NCBI GenBank assembly: GCA_024138015.1
Contig: JAMXBB010000009.1
Coordinates: 44,591,298-44,655,297, forward strand
Direction of reading: 5' to 3'
DNA from: Lumnitzera littorea
Lineage: Eukaryota > Streptophyta > Magnoliopsida > Myrtales > Combretaceae
Length of the DNA: 64,000 bases
Under the pieces are notes generated by a model. That model made no database searches. It saw only the letters and a program-made list of their open reading frames with translations, and was not told the DNA's origin. Shown here piece by piece: positions 32,441 through 45,160 of this stretch. Position 1 is the stretch's first letter. Each line of letters opens with the position of its first letter. The translations under genes were made by a program, and so were the position numbers.

Positions 32441-33480
32441 TCACCACCAACATCAACACCAAACACATAGCCATCAATATCACCATGGTGTTTATAGTGG
32501 TGGTAGTGATTGTAGAGGTAATGGTGACAATTAAATAATAATAGACAACATATAAAAATGCAGTTTTGCAAATATTAGTTGGGGTTAGGTTTTGGAAAGT
32601 TGTGAAAATTTTAAAAGAAAAGTTCTCAATAAAACTTTTATACATTTTCTCTATTTTAGTTTTAGTTTTTATTTCACTAATAAAATTATAAAATCCCTAG
32701 AAGTAAGTTGGTTCTCTTTACGCTCTCTATAAATGTTGTAAAGAAAATATGAGAGGAGGGATGAAGGAAGGGGAGAGAAGGCAGCATATAAGTTTGACTG
32801 TTTACTCCAAAAAGAAAAAAAAAAACCGTGTTTGATTTTATATTTATATATCTATAACAATACTTAGAAGATGCAACATATAAATATATAGTACCATTAA
32901 AGAAGTAAAACTTATTTGCAAAATTACCATTGAAAGAGTTGAAATTGTTCAAAAAAATGTTACCATAAGTCACTTTAGATATGTAGATGAAGAGTTAGCT
33001 ACAAAGGGACAAGCAAAGGAAGACATGAGAGAGATTGCACATCTAGCAAGTATACAACTATATCGGAATTTTCCAACTAAAAATAAGTCAAATAATCCAA
33101 CTAGTAAGAATTGTGAGAATAAATGAAGATGCTTAGTTGGTTATTATATAAACATATAAATCCAAATCTCTATAAATTTTAGAGTTCTTTGTCCTTTTTC
33201 AAGGAAATTTAGAAATTCATTTCTTGTAATTTACTATATTATTTTTATGCTTAATATTTTGTGTCTTGCCATAAATACAATCAAGCTAATTGGTTAATTT
33301 AAGAAAGCATGAAAGAGTAGACAGAAAGGAGTTATACCAATTCAACACCTCCAACAATTTTAGTATAACATTACATTCTCAATAATGATGAATTGTATTG
33401 TATTTAGGTTGAAGCATTCTTAATAAGTTTTTTCAAATCGACAACACTTGTGCAATTGTAGAACCTATTAGAGAAAATTT
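32441..33480. other. Non-coding stretch, nothing recognised
   Basis: No gene or element was recognised in this kilobase. Minus-strand open stretches at 32400-32645 and 32686-32973 translate low-complexity or AT-rich DNA without family resemblance. The part from 33120 to 33260 (ATATAAACATATAAATCC, then TTCATTTCTTGTAATTTAC) is mildly leader-like but has no LTR ends. Confidence 0.35.
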
Positions 33481-34318
33481 TGTAATATACATATATCTAA
33501 AAATTTATTTAAAAAGATAGTATAGGATATTTTAGGATCACTATCAAAACAAATAAAATAAAATAAAATATTTTGAGCCCTATCCTTTTTCATAATATCT
33601 TAGTTATATCTTCCTTTTTTCCTCTTATATCATTTTTTTACTCATCTTCCCCGACCTTAATTATCACAACTCTTATCTCCTCCAAGCAAATTATTTATAG
33701 CTTGATCAAATCCATTCTCATAACAATGCACCATTTTGGTAAGAAAATTAAGTGAATCGCAACAAAAACAAGTTTCAATACAATATCTTAGTGAGTTTTC
33801 GGATCAAAACCTTTAAAGTTGGTTCTTTTTCCATGGAGTTCTAAGATAGCGAATTTTGTTTGTGTGTTTTTCATCAAGTTTGTGTGTTCTTGCATAAGTG
33901 TGTTGTGAATTCTCTTTTGTTCATGTAAGTTATGATATTTTATAATCTTGCAAAATTTTTCTTTTTTTTGTGAAGGTTATTTTTGATGGGGATTCTAGAA
34001 TAAGGATAGTGTAAATTGAAAGTTAAAACAGATGTCGATCTTTTAAGTTGAGTATATAAATTAGAATTCAATTAACTCAAGTTAAAATATATATTATTGG
34101 TTTATCAAGTCATTGGGAAATCTTGGTGAAATCAAAGATACTATAGAGAGAAGTTTCTAAGAAAGGATTTTATGGAAAGAACTCCATTATAAAGAAGTTT
34201 TATGAAAAGTTTTTCTTAAAGAGGAGCTTGATTTATTAATGCCATAGTTTTCATCAAGAAATGTGTTTTTGAGATGTGATTGATAGAATAAGGTGTCTTT
34301 CAACGAACGTAACTAAAT

Positions 34319-34319
34319 T

Positions 34320-34351
<32 letters not shown>
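34319..34351. repeat. (ATA)n microsatellite
   Basis: About 11 perfect ATA/TAA units inside the LTR. Confidence 0.9.
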
Positions 34352-34352
<1 letters not shown>

Positions 34353-35110
34353 GTAAAATATGTATAAAACTATGCATAAAGGAATAAGTATTTTGATGAT
34401 TCATAAGATTAGAACGTACATAAACGGATATATTTACTTTGCTAGAGTTACTAAGTATAGTTTCTTGAAGCTTCTAAAAGATTTTTCTATTAAACTATTA
34501 TAACTTAATTAAATCTATAGACATAGGTTGTATCCTAGTTTTCTTTAAATATTGATAAGTCATATTCTTATGTGTATATATTGTATCAGGTGTTGAAAAT
34601 TCACTTGAATAATTGATATAAATTACTTAAGAACTAGGTATGAGATACTTGTTTGCTGCTTGTATGTGATAGGCTAACAATTAAATAAATCCAATTAACC
34701 ATTTGAATTTGATTAAATATGTGATGCTTATGCTTGGCTCGGCCTAAAGGCCTATAGTGGCATATCCCTAGGGGGTACCTCATTAATTGGTAGGTGATGC
34801 TGTCCCTGGTAAAGTCACTTATTGGCATGATAGGGATAGATTTAGAGACTCATTGGGGTTGGGGCTTAGAGTGGCAATTCCCAATACAGTAGTATGCATG
34901 TAAAATATATAGATTATGTATCGGGGCCATGAGTTATCCCAAGTCTTAGGACATCAATATTGTATTGCTTGTTAAACTTGAATGAAAAGATAATAAACTG
35001 GTATGTGTTGCATTATTACTACTTGTTATACATGTAATGTGTCTCTTGGTTGTTCATGTGCATGTGTTTGATGGTATTTTGTACTAGGCTTAGGCTTACC
35101 CTTTTAAGGA

Positions 35111-35150
<40 letters not shown>
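35111..35150. repeat. (TA)n-(TG)n microsatellite
   Basis: Eight TA units followed by about twelve TG units, inside the LTR. Confidence 0.92.
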
Positions 35151-35486
35151 TTTTTCCAAGTGTTGTAAAGAAAAGAGTAATATCCGATAGCTAAAGTCTG
35201 CTTCTAAAGCTTTGAACTTTTAGACTTGGGCATGGGATCAACATTAGAATATCGAAAGATTAAGATGCTTTTAGTTATTTTATTACAACTTAATTAAATA
35301 GTGAATTAGGTTGTTTATGCTTATGGAATGGTGAATTATTAAGAATAGAAGATAATTTGTAAAATATTGAAGAGTCATTATTCGTGTATAAATTGTAACT
35401 TTTAGTTGTTTTAAGCCTTAACGTATTGTTACATATTAGGGAACATTGTAGGATGTGACACCCTAAGTTTTGGGGCATTACAATTG

Positions 35487-35501
35487 TAGTGGTACTAGAG
35501 C
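35487..35501 (+). promoter_or_regulatory. Primer-binding site for initiator Met tRNA
   Basis: AGTGGTACTAGAGCATAG follows the LTR end within a few bases and resembles TGGTATCAGAGC, the site complementary to the 3' end of initiator methionine tRNA used by most plant LTR retrotransposons. It fixes the upstream LTR as a 5' LTR in plus orientation. Only about 50 further bases of the internal region remain before a solo LTR interrupts it. Confidence 0.65.
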
Positions 35502-36214
35502 ATAGGTTTTGAATTTTTAGGAAAAAGAAAACATAGGAAATGATATATAGGATTGTTATGACCCTAAAGAGAGCCTAGTAGGATTATCTAAAATTTTCAT
35601 ACTATGTGTGCACCTATGATTTGAAAACCATCTTGCAAGTTAGAGATTATAAGATTTTAAACAATTAGTCACTAAAGTTTTTATTTAATTAACTTACGAC
35701 TATATATATGTGACTATGGATATCCGATAAGCCACAGTCCAATAGAACCTTAGAGAATCAGTATCCCCTACCAAAAAATAAGATTAGGTAGTAAAGTTCT
35801 AAAACTCAAACTTACTAAAGTCACAAAATTTAAATGTAGTATTAATATATATAATAATTCAAATGAAACATATAGTCTGTCCTCAGAGTCTAACTTCTAT
35901 GCATCCCGATGTTGATACTCAACTCTTAGTTCTTAACCCATGCTCGATCATCTAGTAACCTGCAAGAGAAAACTATTGGGAAGTAAGCTACAAGACCTTA
36001 GTGAGTTAACCCTCGTACTATACTAGCAAACAGGTTATCAAACAAGTTATTACTAAACATATGAATGCATGAACAAGTAGTATGCCAAACAGTATATATG
36101 CAGTTAACCGGTACTACATATAACATTAGATTTAATGCCTTCTGAATAAGGGTTAGAGATACATCGGCACCAATCATAATTGGGCTCTAGCACTTGGGTT
36201 TTTACCCTTATATC

Positions 36215-36216
<2 letters not shown>

Positions 36217-36245
<29 letters not shown>
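36217..36245. repeat. (TA)n microsatellite
   Basis: About 14 uninterrupted TA units within the solo LTR. Confidence 0.92.
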
Positions 36246-36247
<2 letters not shown>

Positions 36248-37541
36248 CCTATTTCACTAAATAGGTTTCTACTTTCATCAGTCAATAGTATACAAATATC
36301 CAGGTCTAGTAGTGAGCTGGCTCTCGCAGTCCACGCTCATACCCTACAACGGTAATCTCTAGACGCGACCCCGAGCCATCTACGGTTAGCGTCTCTAGTG
36401 CCAATAAAACCCGCGAGCTAAGGGTAAGGTCTTATTGTACCAATGCTCCTATACGGTACTAATCAAATCATGTGGGAATTCATCTCTCTAAAGCCCTTCA
36501 TTACCAACCGCGTGAGGTGATGGCCAGAACATTATATGCAATGTTCGTGCTTTATGCATAAACCGTTTAATTTTAGTTGGGTTGAATATGATTAAGTCAA
36601 TTTATGGGGTGGTCAAACATTATCAATAAATCATTCAAATAATGCAACAATCAATTATCTCACATTTAACAGTATTTTGCACAGTAATCAATCAATATTA
36701 GTCGTATGCATAACCTCAAACCCCATGCTTAAAGTTATTAATATTTAATTCATATACATTAACTACAAGCACAAAACAAGTATAGAGTTATCGGGAGTAC
36801 TCACTTGGTTATAAATGATGTCAAGGATTGTAATAGTCGAAAGGTAAGTCGGTCTCAATATCAGGATCACCTAACATTAGAGGAATATGGAAAGTAATAA
36901 GCTTAGGGATTAAATAACTAAACTAGTATGCTAAATCGTACCGTTTACTTAAATCGATTATTGATTTACGTGAAATCATTGATTCGAGCTTTGTATCGAA
37001 TCACTTATAACTTTTTTGTTTTAGCTTAGATCGTCATGAACTTATAATCCATTTTGATAATTTTTCAGCATATTTTCTTGTAGTAAGGTCTGTTTTGGAC
37101 GTTGTGACTCACAACTTGGATTGTAATATAAAAATATCACAAAATTTATTATTTTAGTTAAAAAATTATAAAATACTAATTTTAGCTTTTTCTTAATATA
37201 TTTATAATTTCATAATTATTTAAACCATATAATTGATATTTTTATTATTTTAAGCATATTTTTCCTATTTTTGAGATTTTCTCATTTTCTTATTATTTAT
37301 GTACTTCACGATTTATACATACATATATATATTCATGTATTTGTATTTATACATAATAATATACTTATATAATTTCCGAATACTTAGATATAAATGATTT
37401 ACAAATACCTATTCTTATATTATATATTCGGTATATATATTTACATAATATTTGTTATAAAATATGTATACAATATATTATACATATATTATGCTGTATA
37501 CCCCAAAGCATATGCTCTATATTATATATATATATATATAT

Positions 37542-37681
37542 NNNNNNNNNNNNNNNNNNNNNNNNNNNNNNNNNNNNNNNNNNNNNNNNNNNNNNNNNNN
37601 NNNNNNNNNNNNNNNNNNNNNNNNNNNNNNNNNNNNNNNNNNNNNNNNNNNNNNNNNNNNNNNNNNNNNNNNNNNNNNNNN
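37542..37681. other. Assembly gap, 140 N
   Basis: A run of N follows directly after a TATATA microsatellite, inside the solo LTR. The true length and content are unknown; open reading frames across it are artefacts. Confidence 0.99.
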
Positions 37682-38639
37682 TACATGGACTTAGTAATGT
37701 TATATGTACAAAATACCATACAAATACTATATTTATACATCTATATACTATATAATATACATCTACATTAGAAAAGTAATTTACTTACCTATTGATTTTT
37801 TTTTTATTTTTCTTCTTCTTTTCCTTCTTCTTTTTCTTCCTTTTTTCTCTCTTTTTTTTTTTCCTCACAGTTTTTGCTTCCAAGATTTTTCTCTCTTTCC
37901 TTTTTCTGTTTTGTTTCTACGATTTTGTTTTCTCCTTTTTTTTTTCCTTTTATACATGTGAGTTAGCTTAAAATTTAAGCTAAGTAATTATCCAATTTTT
38001 TATTTTTCATTTTTCTTTTATTTTCCACTCAACACATGGTAAACTTTTTTCTTCACGTGGGTGGCTATTTGATCTTCAATTTCCAAAACGTTGCAAATGA
38101 AAGAAAAGAAAGAAAAGAGATAAAATGAAAATAAAAGAGAAGGAAAATAAAAATTAATAATAAATATATGTAATTTTTCGAAACATATAAATTATAACAA
38201 ATCTCATCATAAATTAATTTTTAAATTTTTGTGAAATTTTATCAATTTAATTGATAACCGTTACAATTATAATTTTTACAAGTTATTATCGCGATTTCAT
38301 TAAAATTTCACGCGAATAGGCAATTTAGTCGAAAATTGCAATCGACTATAATTTTATCACTATTGAGTATTATTTAATTATTTTATAGGTTTATATTTAT
38401 AATTTTAGGGTTTCAATTAGATTCAAGTTTAATTTTGATTAATGGTGTATAAGTCAGTTTTAGGGTTTTAGTATGCGATTTAGAATTTTAATCAATTTCT
38501 AAGGTTTTTACTACTTATAATATATTTAAATTTATGATTTATTACATTTTTATCTTGTTTGATTTTAATGACTTTTCAAGTCTTCTATAGTATTAGGATT
38601 CAATTCTACTCTTAAATAGCTAAATTTGCGAAGTTTACA

Positions 38640-38840
38640 AGGATAGTAAGAGTGGGCAAATTGTAGGCTAGGTATGATCCTACAAGTGAATTTTTGTTTC
38701 CTTTTATGTTGCGGTTTATGGATTTATTTTATTTCATTTTACTATTTATTAAAGAGTTATTCTTTGATTTTTTTTGTTTTGGAGACAATAAGTACCTACA
38801 TATTTATTTTATTCATGTGTCCAATTAGGGAGAAAAAACC
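38640..38840 (+). other. Leader between solo LTR and LINE ORF1
   Basis: After the target duplication come about 200 bases without coding similarity. They begin AGGATAGTAAGAGTGGGC, which restores the flank that preceded the LTR insertion at 35553. Somewhere here the internal leader of the chromovirus gives way to the 5' UTR of the LINE; I cannot place the border. Confidence 0.4.
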
Positions 38841-40036
38841 ATGTCTTTTATCTTTGGCACGAATAACCCTAATTTGAATTTTTCAGTTGATAAAGAGAAG
38901 GAGAGTGATCTCTTCTACAGAAGTAAAAAATGCTTAGCTACTTCTAAATCTAATGATTAATCAAAGGATGATATTGGGATTTCGAAATATGTCAATAGTG
39001 AAGGAGAAAACCCTAGCCATTAACATATGTTGTTTTGGGATATGGTGGTCACCAATATCTTAAGTGCACATGAGCAGTTTTGTTTCCAAGATTCCATTAT
39101 TCCAAATGTGATGGATCAAGATGAGGAGCTAAATCATGAAGAAGAGGATTTTCTAAATCAAAATATAGCCTTGGGAATCTACTATGTGAACTTTTCTCAT
39201 ACAGAAATTGAGAAGCTGAGTACGCCTTGGAAAAATGCATTTATTGCCATGGTTATGGGATTGAATCCAAGAAATAAACTGTTATAGGATAGACTAAATA
39301 AAATGTGGAATAAGTTAAATATGTTTAAGTTGGTTCATGTAGATTCAAGATATTATCTATTATCCTTAGATAACCCTATGGATTACCAATTGGTAATAAA
39401 ATATGGCCGTTAGTTTCGTAAATGGCTGATAGCTGGCCTTAAAGAAATGGGTTCCAGGATTTAGACTGGATATAACTGAATTTGACTTGATGGCTGCATA
39501 TATTTGAATCCTTGGTCTCTAGGTGAAATGTTATTCGCTTTTAGTTATACATCATATGAGGGAGAAGATTGGCCCATTATTACGGTATGATTCAAATACT
39601 ATTAGATTGTAGAGGGGAAGAATTGCACATATTTGTATGCAATTGAATACTAATGTACTCTTGAAGCATACTGTTATTATCAATAGGCTGTCTTATATGA
39701 TTTTATATGAGGTATTACTAAAGGGTTGTAAATTATGTAGATGGATTAATCATTCCACAACTTGGTGCCAATTTAAGGATATAGTTGTGGAGACCACACA
39801 AAACATGATGCCTCCTACCACACCTAGTAAAGGTGTATCCAGTAAAGATATACCTTCCTTAGAAATGGAGAATTCACTTAATGAGAAGGAGAATAACGAG
39901 GATCTCGTACATTGTATAACTGTGACACAGATTGAAAACCGAGAGATTGGAAGTATAGAGACTAAAGATTTAGCTAAGGTTGAGACCAAAAAGAAATCAT
40001 CTACAGAGCAAGATAGTGGAGATTAGGAATAGGTCC
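38841..40036 (+). pseudogene. LINE ORF1 (DUF4283-type RNA-binding protein), first part
   Basis: ORF1 of plant L1-type LINEs is a nucleic-acid-binding, gag-like protein that packages the element RNA. The start is the ATG at 38841 (MSFIFGTNNPN), in frame through two TAA codons with 39027-39287, where WKNAFIAMVMGLNPRNKLL precedes a stop. The DUF4283 fold continues as DRLNKMWNKLNMFKLVHVDS, RYYLLSLDNPMDYQ, FRKWLIAGL (about 39288-39445). After a frameshift, IGPLLRYDSNTIRL and RGRIAHICMQLN (about 39570-39650) lead to a degenerate zinc knuckle, CKLCRWINHSTTWC (about 39729-39770), with spacing CX2CX4HX4C. The tail is acidic and Ser/Glu/Lys-rich. The reading stops at 40036 where a solo LTR is inserted, and the tail resumes after 43399. 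Confidence 0.85.
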
Positions 40037-43000
40037 TGTCATGACCCGAAGGCAGCCTAATCATAGCAGATGCCATATATCACATAAAAGACCATAGATT
40101 GGTTTCCCTTACAATTATGGATCCTTCATATGATATACAAGGCTACTACAACCACTAACTTCTCAAGAGTAATCGGATAAAATGATATCATAATGTAATT
40201 ATATTCATATGATATTTAATCCATAACATGTACACTAAACAAAAGGTACAGTAGTTCAAGTCATAAGTACAGTAACTATAATGAGGCCAAAATAGAGGTA
40301 CACATAAAAGCCTACATATATCCTCTCAATGCCTACTTCGGCTCATACTTGCTTAAAGTCTAATACCCATCTTTGGCATCCTGTGGCTAATGTCTACAAA
40401 AAGGTATCCCTATATCAAAAGTCTACGAGGGTATAAGCTAAATAGCTTAGTGAGTAAATCTCTCAACTACACCGACAAGCAAGTTATAAATACATTAAAT
40501 TCAAACATATGAATACATGATCAAGCAGTATACAAATCAAATACATGCGATTAAATCGATATTGTATACAACTCAGATTTAATGCCTTTTGAAGTTAAGG
40601 TTGGAGTATATATGGCACTAGTCAGATTCGGATATTATACTATAACTTACTTTAATACAAAACTCCGATTTTTGTATTCAAATAAATCAATCCTTTTGTT
40701 TTAATCATAAACCAAGTTCTAGGTATAATTGTTAGTAGCCCCCCCATAGTCTACATTCACTCTTAAATGGAGGCCTTTAGACTTAATCTTTAGCTAAGCG
40801 GTTGACGCTTCCAACGTCTAGTATTCCCGCGGGCTAAGGTAATGTTATATTGTATGTATGTATCGTACTAAAGCATTATATTTATAAAATTAATCTATGT
40901 GATGCATGTCGATGCATGTTTTGATTTACTAAATAATTCAAAGATAATTATGTCTAATTATTATATGACCAGACAATATCACAAACAATACAGTTCCTAT
41001 TAAATCTAATATACAACAAACAATTTGTTATCAGTATTTAAAGTAAGTTCACCATTCCATAGGCAATAACATATATATGCATTTCTCGACCCTACACAAC
41101 ATCCAATTAATAACATTATTTAAGTTCACCAATTGCAAACACAAACAAGCATAGAATCATAGAGATTACTCACTCGACCATTATGTTTCTAACTAGTCGT
41201 AATAATCCTCAAGGAGATCCGAACTCGTGTTGAGATCACCTAATTATTATAAAATAGAATTAATAATAAGTGACTAAGGAAATTAGCTATTATAGATAAC
41301 TACTTACCTAAATCTACTTAGGTTTCTATTATTTTTCCCCTAATTAAATTCTTTTATTAATCATATATAATTTTTTTTTCATTTTATTTCCAATATTTAT
41401 GAGTTTATAGCCAATTTTCATCAATTTTTAGATGCATGTTCATATGATTGGGTCCGTTTTAGATGTTATGACTTATGTTTTATAATATGGGTTTAAATTA
41501 TTATAAATTTAGTTATTTTGACTTAAGTATTCTTGTTTATTACTTTTGTGTCTCATTTTGTTAATTTATGATCTAATTAATTACTAAATTCTTATATTCT
41601 TATAATTTTGAATTATTATTGTTATTACATGTATTTATATAAGATTAATATAAGTTGGTAATTGCATTATGGGCTTAAATGGCCCCTTTGTGGGTTTCGG
41701 CCCATTCATGTATTTATACATATATTATGTATAATTATTTTATTACTTTATATTATATACTTATGTTATAATATGTATGTGCTCTTATTATACCTATATG
41801 TTTATACATCATATCCATGTATATGTTCCTCAGCATACTAGTTTATGTACTTGTACATATTCGGTCATATACATGTATTTATACATATTTTTCGTATTTT
41901 CATGGTATGATTTTAAGAAATTTTTATATAAATCTTATATATACATAGTTATAATTTTGGTGATTACGAATATATGTAAATACCTAATATTTTTATTATA
42001 ATTAGTTATGTATATAAGGAATATACATGTATAGGGGCATATAGATACTTGTATATATATGTATTCCTAATCTTAATTATGTATACATCTATTTATACTC
42101 TATGTTTCACTAGGATCCTTATGTACATCCTCCATATATGTGTATATAATATATATATATGTATTCATACACCTATGTATACATACAAGTGTTTATTTAT
42201 GTACTAATACATATACATAGTATATGAGTTTTGAAAGGAACAAAATCACTCATGTACTCATATGCATATATACAAGACTCTTAGGGTCATACTCTAAAAT
42301 ACAAGCTAAATACTCATTAATATACTAAGTTCAATAGTTCACAAAATAGATGAAAAGGAAACCTACATATATTGTACAAGAAATACTAGTAGTAATATAA
42401 TAAATATATCTTTTTCTTCTTCTAAATAAGGGTGAGGAGTTGTATTATTTGGATAGTAATTATAGAGTATTTGTTAAGAAGAAAAGGATGTAGAAATGAA
42501 GACTAGAAGAGGGGAAGAAGGAGTCACGATTTGCAAGGGAAAAGGAAAAGATGAATTTTGTTGTGTTTAAATGTGTGGGAAAAGAAAAATAAAGTGGCTT
42601 CTAGAAGGGGACTAAATGGATGGCCAAAAGGGAAAAAGAAAAAGAAAAAAAAATCAAGGGAAAAAGAAAAGAATTCCATAGAAAAAGAGAGAAGATTGTA
42701 GGTTAAAAGGGATGTGTCGACTTAGTCAACTCTTGCAAATTTACATGTAATTATGCCATATATTTTTAGAAACGAACATAATTATAAGGAAAATTAAAGA
42801 AAGGGGAAAAATAAGAAAATGTATGAAATAATTAGTAAAACAATTATTTGAACCTTATTTATAACAATATAGGTAATATTTAGTACCATAATAAAGATAA
42901 CTATGATTAATAATTAATTTATAATACTAATAATTACTATATACTATTTAAATATTAACTAAATACTTAAATCTACATAATACTAGCTTATTTGTATAAT

Positions 43001-43399
43001 TATAAGATTAATATTATCTATATCGTAATATCATAGTTTTTTATAAATTACTTTAGTATGTACACATTTATGAGCAATTAGAAGTTATCTTTGATCATTG
43101 GTTAATGATTTTATATGATTTAGCATATTGTTAAGTATTTATGTTCGATTAGGGTTTTATTGTGGTCAAAATGAATTAGTACATTTATACACTTAAAATT
43201 GAAGTTTTAGGGTTTTTATCACTTTCAAATACAATCTCTAGTATTTACACACATTTAGGGTTTAAGAGTTTTATACGTGATTAGACCTTTGATTGTTATA
43301 TTAGGGTTTTTATCTTATATGGCCTTATTTACTCTTATGGTTGTTTAGCATAGTTGAATTTGATCTAAGATTTAGATTGAAAATTTTAAGGGTTTATAG
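40037..43399 (-). repeat. Solo LTR inserted in LINE ORF1
   Basis: The insert begins TGTCATGACCCGAAGG and ends AAGGGTTTATA, paralogous to the LTR at 35554-38639 (which ends AAGTTTACA). The flanks GGTCC (40032-40036) and GGGTC/GGTCT (from 43400) may be a target duplication with one change. The length is 3.36 kb, with no internal region. Its centre (41.6-42.3 kb) is built from ATATGTATACAT words, and a purine-rich block (42.4-42.75 kb) precedes the right end. Open stretches inside (41777-42001) are low complexity. Confidence 0.75.
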
Positions 43400-44348
43400 G
43401 GTCTAATTTAAGAGACCCATTAAGAAGAAAGATAAGAAATTTTCTAAAATGAATAAAGAAAATACATAAAATTTCCAAAAAGACTTTTCTTTTACAGCTA
43501 AGGATTATGAACCAAAGGTTTTTAAAGAACCTTTACATAAGGTTAATGGCAATCAAAAGAGACTAGTTGAAAACCAAAAAGGCACACCTTTTAGTGAAAC
43601 AAATAAGTTGAAGAGTTAGTAGGATATTAGTCTTCAAGGGACTTCAAAAGGTCATTCATCTTACTACATTAAGACTCACTAAAAAAGAAATAACTCTTTC
43701 TCTCTCAAGAATTTAGCAAGACAAAGTGTTTGCAATAATGGAAACAACCCTATCCTTAGTAGTGCTTTGAGATGAGTCGCCTTTACCAGAGGATCAACCA
43801 AATTTGAAGCTTTAGAAGGTATGCACTCCTTTGACAACAAAGATCCTTTGAGTGGTGGTAATGGACATCTTAGTAGATATGAATTAATGGGAATAACACC
43901 AACTCCAAAAAATTCTCTTTCGACTGGTTCATGTGACTGGAAGGGATCTTAGGATAGGATAAAGTATGGTTATCAAGAGGTTAGAAGCAATTCTTGAAGT
44001 GAGAATGCTCATGTTCCGAGAGACTCTGACAAGGTTAAATATCTCAAACCTCTTAGAGATGACATGAAAGTTAGTGGCAGAAGTGATAATGCTTGGTCCA
44101 GTTAGCTTAGTGAACATGTAGATAGTTCTGTTTGTAGACCCTTTATTGGAAGACCAATGCAAGTAGTTCATGTAGATTGTAAAAGACTTTTCGATGATGA
44201 TGGTTATGACTACCTTTTGATCATGTAGGTACAGGGTAGAATTGGAGAGTTGTGTAACGATGCTTCTTTGACTAACTAGGTCCAAATGTTTGGTAGTCTT
44301 CTAAATCCAGAGTTGATGGACACTTTGTCATCCAATGTACATGCTTAA
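43400..44348 (+). pseudogene. LINE ORF1, C-terminal tail
   Basis: This is the continuation of ORF1 beyond the solo LTR. The translated sequence is hydrophilic, rich in Lys, Asn, Ser and Gln, with several stops (KKKDKKFSKMNKENT, GNQKRLVENQKGTPF, SRYELMGITPTPKNSLSTG). Near 43785-43815 it reads RGSTKFEALEGM, matching the GSRF(E/A)xL motif that recurs in plant LINE ORF1 tails. The stretch 43929-44285 is also open on the minus strand, which I regard as chance. The endonuclease of ORF2 begins directly downstream. Confidence 0.65.
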
Positions 44349-45160
44349 CATTTCAAGATTATGGTGTAGAATGCTTAGGGAGTGAGTTCGAAGCATTGCC
44401 AAAGGGTTATTAGAGATCTATGGATGCAATATGATCAACAAATTGTTAAAGTTACTGAAACTTATATGGGTCTCATAGGTATGGAATAACTTCGAGAGCA
44501 TATAGGAATGAATAATATGCTATATATGGAAGTAGATGGATATATGGGGGGAATTGTTATGTTGTGGAATTCAGACGATGCTGCTATCGTTGAAATGTGT
44601 AGATCTAGACAACAAATAACTTTAGAAGTTCAAGTATATAATTTTCCTTCTCCCTGGTTCTTGTTTGCTATTCATGTGTCTCTTCGATTTGAAGAGCATT
44701 GTCTACTTTGAGAAGAGATGGAACACTAGGCCACTGCTTATGTTAGACCTTGGCCAATGATTATGGATTTTAATGATGTGTTAAATAATGATAAGAAGTG
44801 GGGTGGGCATCCTATCTACTAAACACGTATTGATAGATATTAGCATTGTATGGATGCATGTAGTATGTTGGACCTAGGGTTAATTGGGCCACGATATACT
44901 TAGCCAAAAAAAATTGAGAAACTTAAGTGACTTAGTCTAAACTAGGCTAGATAGGACTTTGGAAAATAAGTTTTGGAAGCTACTTTTTCATGAATCCAAA
45001 CTTTTGCATTTGGTTTCAAGATGTTTTGATCATCTTCCAATCTTATTGAATACTTGTTTAGACTTCAAAGGAGGACTAAAGAAAGATAGGCCCTTTAGAT
45101 TCCAATCTATATGGTTGAAACACCCGAACTTCAAGAACTACCTTATTGTACACTGAATTT
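44349..45160 (+). pseudogene. LINE ORF2: AP-type endonuclease domain
   Basis: The endonuclease nicks target DNA to prime reverse transcription. The first strand of the fold reads HFKIMV-stop-NA-stop-GV, where the family has a WNxRG core; both stops are TAG, consistent with TGG and CAG. The catalytic Glu segment VTETYMG lies at about 44450-44470, GYMGGIVMLWN at about 44541-44570, and IMDFNDVLNNDKKWGG at about 44760-44808, where the family has GDFN. The end reads RTLENKFWKLLFHESKLLHL, VSRCFDHLPILL, RPFRFQSIWLKHPNF (about 44950-45130), with FDH in place of the conserved SDH. At least two frameshifts and several stops interrupt it. The RT domain follows. Confidence 0.88.

Larger units (their letters stand above)
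33481..35482 (+). repeat. 5' LTR of a Tekay-type chromovirus
   Basis: The right end is well marked: GGATGTGACACCCTAAGTTT, then TGGGGCATTACA at 35482, followed a few bases later by a primer-binding site. A TATGCTTGGCTCGGCC...ATCCCTAGG block (34727-34775) matches the LTR at 8.6-10.9 kb. The left end is proposed at TGTAATATAC (33481), which would give about 2.0 kb, but that border is weak. It carries an (ATA)n repeat at 34319-34351 and a (TA)n-(TG)n repeat at 35111-35150. Open stretches on the minus strand (34634-34828 and 35290-35478) are not recognised as genes. Confidence 0.6.
35554..38639 (-). repeat. Solo LTR with perfect target duplication AGGAT
   Basis: The insert begins TGTTATGACCC and ends AAGTTTACA. 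It is flanked on both sides by AGGAT (35549-35553 and 38640-38644). It is 3.1 kb, including the 140-base gap, and has no internal coding region or second LTR, so it is a solo LTR. It is a paralogue of the LTR at 40037-43399: both begin TG(T/C)(T/C)ATGACCC, both carry AAACATATGAAT(G/A)CATGA, GATTTAATGCCTT and ACTCAC(T/C), and their last bases are alike. Orientation is inferred from the GGGTCATAACA form of the right end when read on the minus strand. It contains a (TA)n repeat (36217-36245) and a pyrimidine-rich tract (37796-37950). Confidence 0.8.

Noticed and set aside
37394..37771. Open reading frames of up to 125 codons crossing 37542-37681
   Set aside because: They run through the N gap and consist of TA-microsatellite codons; they are artefacts.
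43929..44285. 118-codon minus-strand ORF
   Set aside because: Antisense to the LINE ORF1 tail and endonuclease leader; no recognisable domain.
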